Origin: Streptomyces sp. DH5
GTDB taxonomy: Bacteria; Actinomycetota; Actinomycetes; Streptomycetales; Streptomycetaceae
Length of the DNA stretch: 64,000 nucleotides
NCBI RefSeq assembly: GCF_020873915.1
Contig: NZ_JAHWGP010000024.1
Location: forward strand, 1 to 64,000
Direction of reading: 5' to 3'
In this document: positions 27,161-38,219 of the stretch, in pieces
How the letters are laid out: each line of letters opens with the position of its first letter
Numbering within the stretch: the first letter of the stretch is position 1
Position numbers and translations under genes: made by a program
Notes under the pieces: generated by a model
The model's input: the letters and a program-made list of their open reading frames with translations, nothing else
The model's database searches: none
What the model was told of the DNA's origin: nothing

Positions 27161-28002
27161 CAGGTCTGGAACCCTTCGGGGCGCGTCTGCGCCGTGCGAT
27201 GGACGAGAGGGGACCGCTGTGCGTGGGCATCGACCCGCACGCCTCCCTGCTCGCCGAGTGGGGCCTGAACGACGACGTGTCGGGCCTGGAGTCGTTCAGC
27301 CGCACCGTCGTCGAGGCGGTCGCCGGGCGGGTCGCCGTCCTCAAGCCGCAGAGCGCCTTCTTCGAGCGCTTCGGCTCGCGCGGCGTCGCCGTCCTGGAGA
27401 GGACGGTGCGGGAGGCGCGGGCGGCCGGCGCGCTCGTCGTGATGGACGCCAAGCGCGGTGACATCGGTTCCACCATGGCCGCCTACGCCGAGTCCTTCCT
27501 GCACGAGGACGCGCCCCTGTTCTCCGACGCGCTCACCGTCTCGCCGTACCTCGGCTACGGCTCGCTGAGCCCGGCCGTCGCCCTGGCCCGTGAGAGTGGC
27601 ACAGGACTGTTCGTGCTGGCGCTGACGTCCAACCCGGAGGGCGGCGAGGTGCAGCACGCGGTTCGCGCCGACGGGCGCACCGTCGGCGCGACCGTGCTCG
27701 GACACCTGGCCCTGGAGAACGCGGGCGAGGAGCCGCTGGGGTCCTTCGGCGCGGTGGTCGGCGCGACGCTCGGCGACCTGTCCTCGTACGACCTGGACAT
27801 GAACGGTCCGATCCTCGCCCCCGGCATCGGCGCGCAGGGCGCCACGGCGGCCGACCTGCCGGCGGTGTTCGGCAGCGCGGTGCGCAACGTGGTGCCGAAC
27901 GTCAGCCGGGGAGTGTTGCGCCACGGTCCCGACGTGGTCGCTCTGCGTGACGCCGCCGAGCGGTTCGCGGACGAGATCCGGGCCGCGGTGACGACGGCCT
28001 GA
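27157..28002 (+). CDS. pyrF: orotidine 5'-phosphate decarboxylase (long actinobacterial type)
   Basis: This 281-aa TIM-barrel enzyme makes UMP. The catalytic signature [12 protein letters not shown] and the N-terminal [11 protein letters not shown] define the long type 2 form found in mycobacteria and Streptomyces. It overlaps pyrD by four bases and is the last pyr gene. After 257 bases of non-coding sequence comes the sIHF gene. Confidence 0.96.
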
Positions 28003-28120
28003 GAGCGGCCGACGAGGGAATCCGAGGTCGTCGCGCTGTGAAAACACCCTCACAACAGCAACCATTTGTCTCGAATGTCCGGCCTGGCGGAGGCTGACCA
28101 GGACTTTTCCGCAGTTCTCG

Positions 28121-28149
28121 CTGACTCAGGCGGACTTGGCCGCTAGTCT
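28121..28149 (+). promoter_or_regulatory. candidate promoter for the sIHF gene
   Basis: A -35-like CTGACT (28121-28126) and a -10 TAGTCT (28144-28149) are separated by 17 bases, about 110 bases before the GTG. It would make sIHF transcription independent of the pyr operon. It is a prediction from spacing and hexamers only. Confidence 0.45.
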
Positions 28150-28259
28150 CCGACGGAGAGTGAACGGACGACGGTGTCGTCCGTCGCTCACCAGGTGTGG
28201 GGCGACCAGGTTCCTCACCGGTCCGTATCCGACAGTTCGACATCCGAGGTGACGTAGGC

Positions 28260-28583
28260 GTGGCTCTTCCGCCCCTTACCCCTGAACAGCGCGCAGCCGC
28301 GCTCGAAAAGGCCGCCGCGGCTCGCCGGGAGCGGGCCGAGGTCAAGAATCGACTCAAGCACTCCGGCGCCTCCCTGCACGAGGTCATCAAGCAGGGCCAG
28401 GAGAACGACGTCATCGGCAAGATGAAGGTCTCCGCCCTGCTCGAGTCCCTGCCGGGCGTGGGCAAGGTCCGCGCCAAGCAGATCATGGAGCGTCTGGGCA
28501 TCTCCGAGAGCCGCCGCGTGCGGGGTCTCGGGTCCAACCAGATCGCCTCCCTGGAGCGCGAGTTCGGCAGCACCGGCTCCTGA
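28260..28583 (+). CDS. sihF: integration host factor sIHF (actinobacterial mIHF type)
   Basis: A 107-aa nucleoid-associated protein. It has a long basic N-terminal helix (residues 8-35) and a helix-two-turn-helix fold with SLPGVGKVRAKQIMERLGI, which contacts DNA. It affects supercoiling, sporulation and antibiotic output in Streptomyces. The GTG start giving MALPPLTPEQRAAA is the known one, preceded by GAGGTGA. It lies between pyrF and gmk as in other streptomycetes. Confidence 0.96.
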   Translation: MALPPLTPEQRAAALEKAAAARRERAEVKNRLKHSGASLHEVIKQGQENDVIGKMKVSALLESLPGVGKVRAKQIMERLGISESRRVRGLGSNQIASLEREFGSTGS

Positions 28584-28643
28584 CCGCCGGGTCGTCCGGG
28601 ACCGGCGTCCCGGGCACTGCGGGATTGCTGGAATAATCGCCGC

Positions 28644-29237
28644 ATGGCTGCAACACCCCGGGGGACGTCCCCCGTACCCCCGGACGTACGTCCGCGGCTG
28701 ACCGTGCTCTCCGGCCCCTCAGGGGTCGGCAAGAGCACGGTCGTCGCTCATATGCGCAAGGAACACCCCGAGGTCTGGCTCTCCGTCTCGGCGACGACCC
28801 GCAAGCCCCGCCCCGGTGAGCAGCACGGCGTCCACTACTTCTTCGTCACCGACGACGAGATGGACAAGCTGATCGCCAACGGCGAGCTGCTGGAATGGGC
28901 CGAGTTCGCGGGCAACCGCTACGGCACGCCCCGCGCGGCGGTGCTGGAGCACCTCGAGGCGGGCGTGCCCGTGCTGCTGGAGATCGACCTCCAGGGCGCA
29001 CGACAGGTCCGCGAGTCCATGGCCGAGGCGCAGCTGGTGTTCCTGGCCCCTCCCTCCTGGGAGGAGCTCGTGCGCAGGCTCACGGGCCGCGGCACGGAGT
29101 CGGCCGAGGTCATCGAGCGCCGGCTCGCGGCCGCGAAGACCGAACTGGCCGCCGAGCCGGAGTTCGACACCACCCTGGTCAACACCTCCGTCCAGGACGT
29201 CGCCCGCGAGCTGCTAGCCTTGGTGAACGTCGTGTGA
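28644..29237 (+). CDS. gmk: guanylate kinase
   Basis: This 197-aa enzyme phosphorylates GMP/dGMP. P-loop [10 protein letters not shown] is at about residues 23-32. GMP-binding [11 protein letters not shown] and VHYFFV, and the lid RLTGRGTES, are present. No Shine-Dalgarno precedes the ATG; a -10-like AATAAT (28632-28637) sits 6 bases upstream, so the message may be leaderless. It is followed by rpoZ after 62 bases, a common gmk-rpoZ pairing. Confidence 0.97.
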   Translation: MAATPRGTSPVPPDVRPRLTVLSGPSGVGKSTVVAHMRKEHPEVWLSVSATTRKPRPGEQHGVHYFFVTDDEMDKLIANGELLEWAEFAGNRYGTPRAAVLEHLEAGVPVLLEIDLQGARQVRESMAEAQLVFLAPPSWEELVRRLTGRGTESAEVIERRLAAAKTELAAEPEFDTTLVNTSVQDVARELLALVNVV

Positions 29238-29299
29238 TCGTGAGCAATCGTTCACCGTTCAGGTCGACTGAATCTTTCCCATCCATCGGAAGGTAGAGC

Positions 29300-29572
29300 G
29301 TGTCCTCTTCCATCTCCGCGCCCGAGGGCATCATCAACCCGCCGATCGACGAGCTCCTCGAGGCCACGGACTCGAAGTACAGCCTCGTGATCTACGCGGC
29401 CAAGCGGGCCCGCCAGATCAACGCGTACTACTCGCAGCTCGGTGAGGGCCTGCTGGAGTACGTCGGTCCCCTCGTCGACACCCACGTCCACGAGAAGCCG
29501 CTCTCGATCGCCCTGCGCGAGATCAACGCGGGACTGCTGACCTCCGAGGCCGTCGAAGGCCCCGGCCAGTAA
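29300..29572 (+). CDS. rpoZ: RNA polymerase omega subunit
   Basis: A 90-aa subunit that helps assemble the beta' subunit. The conserved core [33 protein letters not shown] and [13 protein letters not shown] matches the actinobacterial omega. The GTG is preceded by GGAAGG. A 14-bp hairpin follows 40 bases after the stop. Confidence 0.97.
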   Translation: MSSSISAPEGIINPPIDELLEATDSKYSLVIYAAKRARQINAYYSQLGEGLLEYVGPLVDTHVHEKPLSIALREINAGLLTSEAVEGPGQ

Positions 29573-29612
29573 CCGGTCAGTCAGTCGTATCAGCGGTTTG
29601 CAGCTGACTTTT

Positions 29613-29647
29613 CCACAGGCCCGGCAGCACGTCTGCCGGGCCTGTGG
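29613..29647 (+). terminator. terminator after rpoZ
   Basis: The 14-bp perfect arms CCACAGGCCCGGCA and TGCCGGGCCTGTGG enclose a 7-base loop. A T-run precedes the stem. The coaBC start is 48 bases downstream, so read-through or a new promoter must serve that gene. Confidence 0.85.
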
Positions 29648-29694
29648 TGTCTGATGGTGCCGGTCGCACATTTTCCGAGGTCCGGGGAGAGACG

Positions 29695-30897
29695 GTGGAC
29701 AAGCCCAAGGTCGTTCTGGGGGTCAGCGGTGGCATCGCCGCGTACAAGGCCTGCGAGCTGCTCAGGCGGCTGACGGAGTCGGGACACGACGTACGGGTCG
29801 TGCCCACCGCCTCCGCACTGCACTTCGTCGGCGCCGCCACCTGGTCCGCGCTCTCCGGCCACCCGGTCTCCACCGAGGTCTGGGACGACGTCCACGAGGT
29901 GCCGCACGTCCGCATCGGACAGCAGGCCGACCTGGTGGTCGTCGCCCCGGCCACGGCCGACATGCTCGCCAAGGCCGCCCACGGCCTGGCCGACGACCTG
30001 CTCACCAACACCCTGCTCACCGCGCGCTGCCCGGTGGTCTTCGCGCCGGCCATGCACACCGAGATGTGGGAGCACCCGGCCACCCAGGACAACGTGGCGA
30101 CCCTGCGGGCCCGGGGCGCCGTCGTCGTCGAACCGGCCGTCGGCCGTCTCACCGGCGCCGACACGGGCAAGGGACGGCTCCCCGACCCCGGGGAGATCTT
30201 CGAGGTGTGCCGCCGCGTCCTGGCCCGCGGAGTCACCGAGCCCGACCTCGCCGGCCGGCACGTCGTCATCAGCGCCGGAGGCACCCGCGAGCCCCTCGAC
30301 CCCGTCCGCTTCCTCGGTAACCGCTCCTCCGGCAAGCAGGGCTACGCCCTCGCCCGTACCGCCGCCGCCCGGGGCGCCCGCGTCACGCTGATCGCGGCCA
30401 ACACCGCCCTGCCCGACCCGGCCGGCGTCGACGTCGTCGCCGTCGGCACCGCCGTGGAGCTGCGGGAGGCCGTCCTGCGCGCCGCCCCCGACGCGGACGC
30501 GGTCGTCATGGCGGCGGCCGTCGCCGACTTCCGCCCGGCGGCCTACGCCGGCGGAAAAATCAAGAAGAAGGACGGCCAGGATCCCGAGCCCGTCGCCTTG
30601 GTGCGGAATCCGGACATCCTCGCCGAGATCTCCGGCGACCGGGTGCGGTCCGGGCAGGTGATCGTCGGCTTCGCCGCCGAGACCGACGACGTGCTCGCCA
30701 ACGGCCGCGCCAAGCTGAAGCGCAAGGGCTGCGATCTGCTGGTGGTGAACGAGGTGGGGGAGCGCAAGACCTTCGGCCTGGACGAGAGCGAAGCCGTGGT
30801 CCTGGGCGCCGACGGAACCGAGACGCCCGTCGCGCACGGCCCCAAGGAGAACCTGGCCGAAATCATCTGGGACCTGGTGGCCGAACGCCTCGGATGA
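29695..30897 (+). CDS. coaBC: bifunctional phosphopantothenoylcysteine decarboxylase / phosphopantothenate--cysteine ligase
   Basis: This 400-aa Dfp protein performs two CoA steps. The N-terminal flavin decarboxylase (VLGVSGGIAAYKACELLRRL, SGHPVSTEVW, PAMHTEMWEHPAT) spans about residues 1-180. The C-terminal CTP-dependent ligase begins at ISAGGTREPLDPVRFL and contains the KIKKKDGQ lysine motif. The GTG at 29695 is preceded by GGGGAGA and follows the rpoZ terminator. Confidence 0.95.
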   Translation: MDKPKVVLGVSGGIAAYKACELLRRLTESGHDVRVVPTASALHFVGAATWSALSGHPVSTEVWDDVHEVPHVRIGQQADLVVVAPATADMLAKAAHGLADDLLTNTLLTARCPVVFAPAMHTEMWEHPATQDNVATLRARGAVVVEPAVGRLTGADTGKGRLPDPGEIFEVCRRVLARGVTEPDLAGRHVVISAGGTREPLDPVRFLGNRSSGKQGYALARTAAARGARVTLIAANTALPDPAGVDVVAVGTAVELREAVLRAAPDADAVVMAAAVADFRPAAYAGGKIKKKDGQDPEPVALVRNPDILAEISGDRVRSGQVIVGFAAETDDVLANGRAKLKRKGCDLLVVNEVGERKTFGLDESEAVVLGADGTETPVAHGPKENLAEIIWDLVAERLG

Positions 30898-31136
30898 GTG
30901 ATTGATTTCGCCTCCGACCCACCGAAACCTCCCACACCGGGGGCGTGGCACCCTCTGGCGAACCTCGCCCCGCCCGGGGAGAATGCCCGTGCCGCAGGTC
31001 ACAGCGCTCTCGCGAGACGAGACGGGACGACCGGCGGCGAAGCGCGACCGATAAACTGTTCCACCGACGGCGTCGGGTGCAGCCCCCGCCGTTCGCCAAC
31101 GATCAGCCAGCAGCCGCTGCAACCCCAGGGAGCGTT

Positions 31137-32345
<1,209 letters not shown>

Positions 32346-32370
32346 GCAGGTCCCGCCCGCACGTCTCTCC

Positions 32371-32410
32371 GAGGCCCGGCGCCCTTTGGGTTCAAGGGGT
32401 GCCGGGCCTC
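32371..32410 (+). terminator. metK terminator
   Basis: The 10-bp perfect arms GAGGCCCGGC and GCCGGGCCTC are joined by an inner CCCTT/AAGGG stem. It starts 25 bases after the metK stop. Confidence 0.88.
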
Positions 32411-32510
32411 GGCGTGTCCGGCACCGCTCCGAAAAGGCCGTGCGCGCCGCACCGGCTGCGCCCTACGTTCGCGTACGGCGCCGCGGCCCGGTACGAAGGG
32501 CACGGATCCT

Positions 32511-32585
32511 TCCGGGTGACGACCCTCGCAGGTTCGAATCCTGTCGCCGGCCCTCCGGGGCCGGTGTGGCCGAGTGGACCAAGGC
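32511..32585 (+). other. tRNA-like locus with 3' half preceding 5' half (permuted or tandem remnant)
   Basis: A class II variable arm (GGGT-GACG-ACCC, 32514-32525) is followed by a full T-arm (GCAGG-TTCGAAT-CCTGT, 32528-32544) and an acceptor 3' strand CGCCGGC (32545-32551). After 8 bases comes an acceptor 5' strand GCCGGTG (32560-32566), then TG and a Ser-type D-arm (GCC-GAGTGGACCAA-GGC, 32569-32585). The two acceptor strands pair over all 7 positions with one G-U. The B-box-like GGTTCGAATCC lies upstream of the A-box-like TGGCCGAGTGG, the reverse of normal order. No convincing anticodon stem can be built and no CCA is encoded. It is either a permuted tRNA gene or the joined remains of two tandem copies. 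Confidence 0.6.
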
Positions 32586-32669
32586 AGGAGCGCCTCCGGG
32601 CGTCCTCCGTACCCGCGGCCGATCTCGGGCCGGGCGCCGCTGTCCGAGGCGTTTGGTAAGAATGCAGGC

Positions 32670-34817
32670 GTGAGCAGCGAGAACGGACGGCAGGACGGCG
32701 GCGCCCAGGGCGCGCCGCCCGAGCAGCTCGCGCTCATCCGGGAGAGCGTGCGCCAGACCAAGGCCCCCCGGGCCAAACCGCGCACCTGGCGTGGTGCCGC
32801 GCTGGCGAAGGACCTGCCCGTCGCCCGTGTCCTCGTCGACAAGGGCGTGCTCCACCTCGACCGCTACTTCGACTACGCCGTGCCCGAGGAACTGGACGCC
32901 GACGCGCAGCCGGGCGTGCGGGTGCGGGTGCGGTTCGGCGCCGGGCGGCACCGGGTGCGCGAGGGCCGGCGCGAGGGCGGCGGACTGATCGACGGGTTCC
33001 TCGTCGAGCGGCTGGCCGAATCCGACTACTCGGGGCCCCTGGCCGCCCTGGCCCAGGTCGTCTCGCCCGAGCGGGTGCTCGACGAGGAGCTGCTGGGCCT
33101 CGCCCGCGCGGTCGCCGACCGGTACGCGGGCAGCCTCGCCGACGTCCTCCAGCTCGCCGTGCCGCCGCGCAACGCCCGCGCCGAGCGACGTCCGCCGACC
33201 GCCCCGCCGCCCCCGCCCCAGGCGCCCTCACCCGGCTCCTGGGAGCGTTACGAGCAGGGGCCCGCCTTCCTGGAGTCGCTGGCCTCCGGAGGCGCCCCAC
33301 GCGCCGTGTGGAACGCGCTGCCCGGCCCGCAGTGGAGCGAGGAGCTGGCCCGGGCCGTCGCGGCGACCCTGGCCTCCGGGCGGGGTGCGCTGGCCGTCCT
33401 CCCGGACGGCCGGGCCGTGGCCCGCGCCGACGCCGCGCTCACCGCACTGCTGGGGGAGGGACATCACGCGGTCCTCACCGCCGACGCGGGTCCGGAGAAG
33501 CGCTACGCGCAGTGGCTCGCGGTGCGGCGTGGGTCCGTACGGGCCGTCATCGGGACGCGGGCCGCGATGTTCGCCCCGGTGCGCGACCTGGGACTGCTCG
33601 CGGTCTGGGACGACGGGGACGACAGCCACAGCGAGCAGCACGCCCCGCAGCCGCACACCCGCGAGGTGCTGCTGCTGCGGGCCGCACAGGACCGGTGCGG
33701 CTTCCTGCTGGGCGGCTGGAGCTGCACCGTGGAGGCCGCCCAGCTCGTGGACACCGGCTGGGCGCGTCCGCTGGTCGCCACGAGGGAGCGGGTACGGGCC
33801 GCCGCGCCGCTGGTGCGGACCGTCGGCGACCAGGATCTGGCGCGGGACGAGGCCGCCCGCGCGGCGCGGCTGCCGACGCTCGCCTGGCAGACCGTCAGGG
33901 AGGGACTGCGGCACGGGCCGGTGCTGGTCCAGGTCCCACGGCGCGGGTACGTGCCGCGGATGGCGTGCGTGAACTGCCGGGCCCCGGCGCGCTGCCGGCA
34001 CTGCTCCGGGCCGCTGGAGGCCCGGGGGGCCGACGATCTGCGGTGCGGTTGGTGCGGCCGGGGGGAGAGCGGCTGGCACTGCCCGGAGTGCGGCGGCTTC
34101 CGGCTGCGGGCGCAGGTGGTGGGGGCGCGGCGGACCGCGGAGGAACTGGGCCGGGCCTTCCCGGCGGTGCCGGTGCGGACCTCGGGACGCGAGCACGTCC
34201 TGGACACGGTGCCGGGTGCGCCCGCGCTGGTGGTGAGCACGCCGGGCGCGGAACCGGTGGCGGAGGGCGGATACGCGGCGGCCCTGCTGCTGGACGGGTG
34301 GGCGATGCTGGGCCGGCCCGACCTGCGCTCCGACGAGGACGCGTTGCGCCGCTGGATCGGCGCGGCGGCGCTGGTCCGCCCGCAGCCGGCGGGGGGCACG
34401 GTGGTGGTGGTCGCGGAGCCGACGCTGCGGCCGGTGCAGGCGCTGGTGCGATGGGACCCGGTCGGGCACGCGGTGCGGGAACTGGCCGAACGCGGCGAGC
34501 TGGGCTTCCCGCCGGTGTCGCGGATGGCGGCGGTGTCGGGGCCGGGCGAGGCACTGGCGGCGTTTCTCCGCGTGGTGGACCTCCCGGCGCGGGCGGAGAT
34601 CCTGGGCCCGGTACCGCTGCCGGTCACTCCGGCCGGCCGGCCGCGTCGCCCCGGCGCACCGCCGCCGGGGGAGCGGTGGGACCGGGCGCTGGTCCGGGTG
34701 CCGCCCGGACACGGCGCCGAACTTGCGGCGGCGCTGAAGGCCGCGCAGGCGGCACGCATGGCCCGGGGCGGGAACGAGCCGGTGTGGGTCCGCATCGATC
34801 CGCTCGACATCGGCTGA
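32670..34817 (+). CDS. priA: primosomal protein N' (PriA), actinobacterial form lacking helicase motifs
   Basis: A 715-aa replication-restart protein. The N-terminal DNA-binding domain (VARVLVDKGVLHLDRYFDYAVPEEL) and the 3'-BD fold are intact. Eight zinc-binding cysteines are in CVNC, CRHC, CGWC and CPEC (about residues 432-475). The Walker A expected in the helicase region is missing, and the DEAH box reads WDDGDDSHS. Helicase loss is known for actinobacterial PriA. The GTG at 32670 has no Shine-Dalgarno; the -10-like AAGAAT (32658-32663) ends 6 bases before it, so it may be leaderless. Confidence 0.92.
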   Translation: MSSENGRQDGGAQGAPPEQLALIRESVRQTKAPRAKPRTWRGAALAKDLPVARVLVDKGVLHLDRYFDYAVPEELDADAQPGVRVRVRFGAGRHRVREGRREGGGLIDGFLVERLAESDYSGPLAALAQVVSPERVLDEELLGLARAVADRYAGSLADVLQLAVPPRNARAERRPPTAPPPPPQAPSPGSWERYEQGPAFLESLASGGAPRAVWNALPGPQWSEELARAVAATLASGRGALAVLPDGRAVARADAALTALLGEGHHAVLTADAGPEKRYAQWLAVRRGSVRAVIGTRAAMFAPVRDLGLLAVWDDGDDSHSEQHAPQPHTREVLLLRAAQDRCGFLLGGWSCTVEAAQLVDTGWARPLVATRERVRAAAPLVRTVGDQDLARDEAARAARLPTLAWQTVREGLRHGPVLVQVPRRGYVPRMACVNCRAPARCRHCSGPLEARGADDLRCGWCGRGESGWHCPECGGFRLRAQVVGARRTAEELGRAFPAVPVRTSGREHVLDTVPGAPALVVSTPGAEPVAEGGYAAALLLDGWAMLGRPDLRSDEDALRRWIGAAALVRPQPAGGTVVVVAEPTLRPVQALVRWDPVGHAVRELAERGELGFPPVSRMAAVSGPGEALAAFLRVVDLPARAEILGPVPLPVTPAGRPRRPGAPPPGERWDRALVRVPPGHGAELAAALKAAQAARMARGGNEPVWVRIDPLDIG

Positions 34818-34850
34818 GCCGGGCGCGCCACGCTCGCGACGGACGTGGGA

Positions 34851-34883
34851 CGCCCTCCCGGAGGCGGTGCGTCCGGAAGGGCG
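34851..34883. terminator. terminator between convergent priA and the HTH gene
   Basis: The 12-base arms CGCCCTCCCGGA and TCCGGAAGGGCG pair at 11 positions around a 9-base loop. It lies 34 bases after the priA stop and just before the end of the convergent gene at 34896. Confidence 0.7.
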
Positions 34884-34895
34884 GGGAGGGGCGGT

Positions 34896-35773
<878 letters not shown>

Positions 35774-36706
35774 ATGAAGCTCGTCTTCGCCGGTACCCCC
35801 GAGGTCGCCGTTCCCGCACTGGACGCTCTTCTCGCCTCCGGGCGGCACGAGGTGGCCGCCGTCGTCACCCGGCCCGACGCGCCCGCCGGGCGTGGACGCA
35901 GACTGGTCGCCTCGCCCGTCGCCGACCGCGCCGAGGAGGCCGGGATCGAGGTGCTGAAGCCGGCCAGGCCCCGGGACCCGGACTTCCTCGAGCGGCTGAA
36001 GGAGATCGCGCCGGACTGCTGCCCCGTCGTCGCCTACGGTGCCCTCCTGCCCAGGGCCGCCCTCGACATCCCCGCCCGGGGCTGGGTCAACCTGCACTTC
36101 TCGCTGCTCCCCGCCTGGCGCGGCGCCGCACCCGTGCAGCACGCCATCATGGCAGGCGACGAGATCACCGGAGCCGCGACCTTCCTCATCGAGGAGGGCC
36201 TCGACTCCGGGCCCGTCTACGGCACCGTCACCGAGGAGATCCGCCCCACCGACACCAGCGGCGACCTGCTCACCCGGCTCGCCTTCGCCGGCGCCGGACT
36301 GCTCGCCGCGACCATGGACGGCATCGAGGACGGCGCGCTCCAGGCCGTGCCGCAGCCCGCCGACGGCATCAGCCTCGCCCCCAAGGTCACCGTGGAGGAC
36401 GCCCGCCTCGACTGGAACACCCCGGCGCTGCGCGTCGACCGGGTGGTGCGCGGCTGCACCCCCGCACCCGGCGCCTGGACCACCTTCCGGGGCGAACGCC
36501 TCAAGATCGTCCAGGCGGCCCCCGTACCGGACGTGACCGGACTCGCGCCCGGGCAGCTCTCCGCCGGGAAGAACAACGTGTACGTGGGGACCGCCTCGTA
36601 CGCCGTGGAACTGCTGTGGGTGCAGGCCCAGGGCAAGAAGCCGATGCGGGCGGCGGACTGGGCGCGCGGGGTGCGGATCGGAGCCGGGGAGAGTGTCGGC
36701 GCCTGA
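35774..36706 (+). CDS. fmt: methionyl-tRNA formyltransferase
   Basis: This 310-aa enzyme formylates initiator Met-tRNA using 10-formyl-THF. The catalytic core has [17 protein letters not shown] and the [16 protein letters not shown] block. The C-terminal OB-like domain (~205-310) binds tRNA. The ATG at 35774 gives [16 protein letters not shown], the usual start. rsmB follows 67 bases downstream. Confidence 0.97.
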   Translation: MKLVFAGTPEVAVPALDALLASGRHEVAAVVTRPDAPAGRGRRLVASPVADRAEEAGIEVLKPARPRDPDFLERLKEIAPDCCPVVAYGALLPRAALDIPARGWVNLHFSLLPAWRGAAPVQHAIMAGDEITGAATFLIEEGLDSGPVYGTVTEEIRPTDTSGDLLTRLAFAGAGLLAATMDGIEDGALQAVPQPADGISLAPKVTVEDARLDWNTPALRVDRVVRGCTPAPGAWTTFRGERLKIVQAAPVPDVTGLAPGQLSAGKNNVYVGTASYAVELLWVQAQGKKPMRAADWARGVRIGAGESVGA

Positions 36707-36773
36707 CGCCTGCGGAACCACCAGGACGTAGGCTGGGGCGCGCACTTCACCCCACATCCGGAGCACCTTTTTC

Positions 36774-38192
36774 GTGAGCGATCAGCCCCGTCGGCCCCGC
36801 AAGCCCGCCAAGCCCTACCGCCGGCCCCGGAAGGACCCCGTCCGCGTCCTCGCCTTCGAGGCCCTGCGGGCCGTGGACGAGCGGGACGCCTACGCCAACC
36901 TCGTCCTGCCCCCGCTGTTGCGAAAGGCGCGCGAGGACGGAGACTTCGACGCGCGGGACGCGGCCCTCGCCACCGAGCTGGTGTACGGCACCCTGCGCCG
37001 GCAGGGCACGTACGACGCGGTCATCGCGGCCTGCGTCGACCGGCCGCTGCGCGAGGTCGACCCGCCGGTGCTGGACGTGCTGAGCCTCGGCGCGCACCAG
37101 TTGCTGGGGACGCGGATCCCCACGCACGCCGCCGTGTCCGCGTCCGTCGAACTGGCCCGGGTGGTGCTCGGCGACGGGCGCGCCAAGTTCGTCAACGCCG
37201 TCCTGCGCAAGATCGCGCAGGACGACCTCGACGGCTGGCTGGAGCGGGTGGCCCCGCCCTACGACGCGGACCCCGAGGACCACCTCGCCGTCGTGCACTC
37301 ACACCCCCGTTGGGTCGTATCCGCGCTGTGGGACTCCCTCGGCGGCGGACGGGACGGCATCGAGGACCTGCTGCGGGCCGACAACGAGCGGCCGGAGGTC
37401 ACCCTGGTCGCACGTCCCGGCCGGGCGACCACCGCCGAACTGCTCGACGAGGAGGCCGCCGTGCCCGGCCGCTGGTCGCCCCACGCGGTGCGGCTGGCCG
37501 AGGGCGGGGAGCCGGGCGCCATCGCGGCGGTCGCCGAGGGCCGGGCCGGTGTGCAGGACGAGGGCAGCCAGCTCGTGGCGCTGGCCCTGGCCAACGCTCC
37601 CGTCGAGGGCCGTGACCGGATGTGGCTCGACGGATGCGCCGGCCCGGGCGGCAAGGCGGCGCTGCTCGGGGCGCTCGCCGCCGAGCGCGGGGCCGTACTG
37701 CTCGCCTCGGAGAAGCAGCCGCACCGGGCGGGTCTGGTGGCCAGGGCCCTCGCCGGGAACCCGGGCCCGTACCAGGTGGTCGCCGCCGACGGGACGCGCC
37801 CCCCGTGGCGGCCCGGCAGTTTCGACCGGGTGCTGGTCGACGTGCCGTGCACCGGGCTGGGCGCCCTGCGCCGCCGCCCCGAGGCGCGCTGGCGGCGCCG
37901 CCCGGAGGACCTGGAGGGCTTCGCGCCGCTCCAGCGCGGGCTGCTGCGCACGGCCCTGGAGTCCGTGCGGGTCGGCGGTGTCGTCGGCTACGCCACCTGC
38001 TCGCCGCACCTCGCCGAGACCCGGGCGGTGGTCGCCGACCTCCTCAGGCAGTTCCCGGACGCCGACCTGATCGACGCCCGCCCGCTGCTGCCCGGGGTCC
38101 CGGACCTCGGCGAGGGCCCCGACGTGCAGCTGTGGCCCCACGTGCACGGCACCGACGCGATGTACCTGGCCCTGTTCCGCCGGACCGGCTGA
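36774..38192 (+). CDS. rsmB: 16S rRNA (cytosine-C5)-methyltransferase RsmB (Sun/Fmu)
   Basis: This 472-aa enzyme methylates C967-equivalent in 16S rRNA. The N-terminal NusB-like domain (about 20-160) is followed by a Rossmann methyltransferase with GCAGPGGKAALL and two active-site cysteines in DVPCTGLGALRRRPEARW and YATCSPHLAET. The GTG is preceded by GGAG about 10 bases away. The last seven codons (ALFRRTG) are partly repeated just after the stop (see the direct repeat). Confidence 0.95.
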   Translation: MSDQPRRPRKPAKPYRRPRKDPVRVLAFEALRAVDERDAYANLVLPPLLRKAREDGDFDARDAALATELVYGTLRRQGTYDAVIAACVDRPLREVDPPVLDVLSLGAHQLLGTRIPTHAAVSASVELARVVLGDGRAKFVNAVLRKIAQDDLDGWLERVAPPYDADPEDHLAVVHSHPRWVVSALWDSLGGGRDGIEDLLRADNERPEVTLVARPGRATTAELLDEEAAVPGRWSPHAVRLAEGGEPGAIAAVAEGRAGVQDEGSQLVALALANAPVEGRDRMWLDGCAGPGGKAALLGALAAERGAVLLASEKQPHRAGLVARALAGNPGPYQVVAADGTRPPWRPGSFDRVLVDVPCTGLGALRRRPEARWRRRPEDLEGFAPLQRGLLRTALESVRVGGVVGYATCSPHLAETRAVVADLLRQFPDADLIDARPLLPGVPDLGEGPDVQLWPHVHGTDAMYLALFRRTG

Positions 38193-38219
38193 TCCATCGC
38201 CCTGCTCCGCCGGACCGGC
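38169..38219 (+). repeat. 21-bp direct repeat spanning the rsmB stop
   Basis: GCCCTGTTCCGCCGGACCGGC (38169-38189) recurs at 38199-38219 with one change, period 30. The second copy lies past the stop and in the same frame, as if the final codons were duplicated recently. Confidence 0.75.

Noticed and set aside
30898-31136. SAM riboswitch upstream of metK
   Set aside because: None of the conserved SAM-I or SAM-II cores could be traced in the 239 bases.
32480-32551. A complete ordinary class II tRNA ending at 32551
   Set aside because: No acceptable 5' acceptor strand, D-arm or anticodon loop lies upstream; the only matching acceptor and D-arm are downstream.
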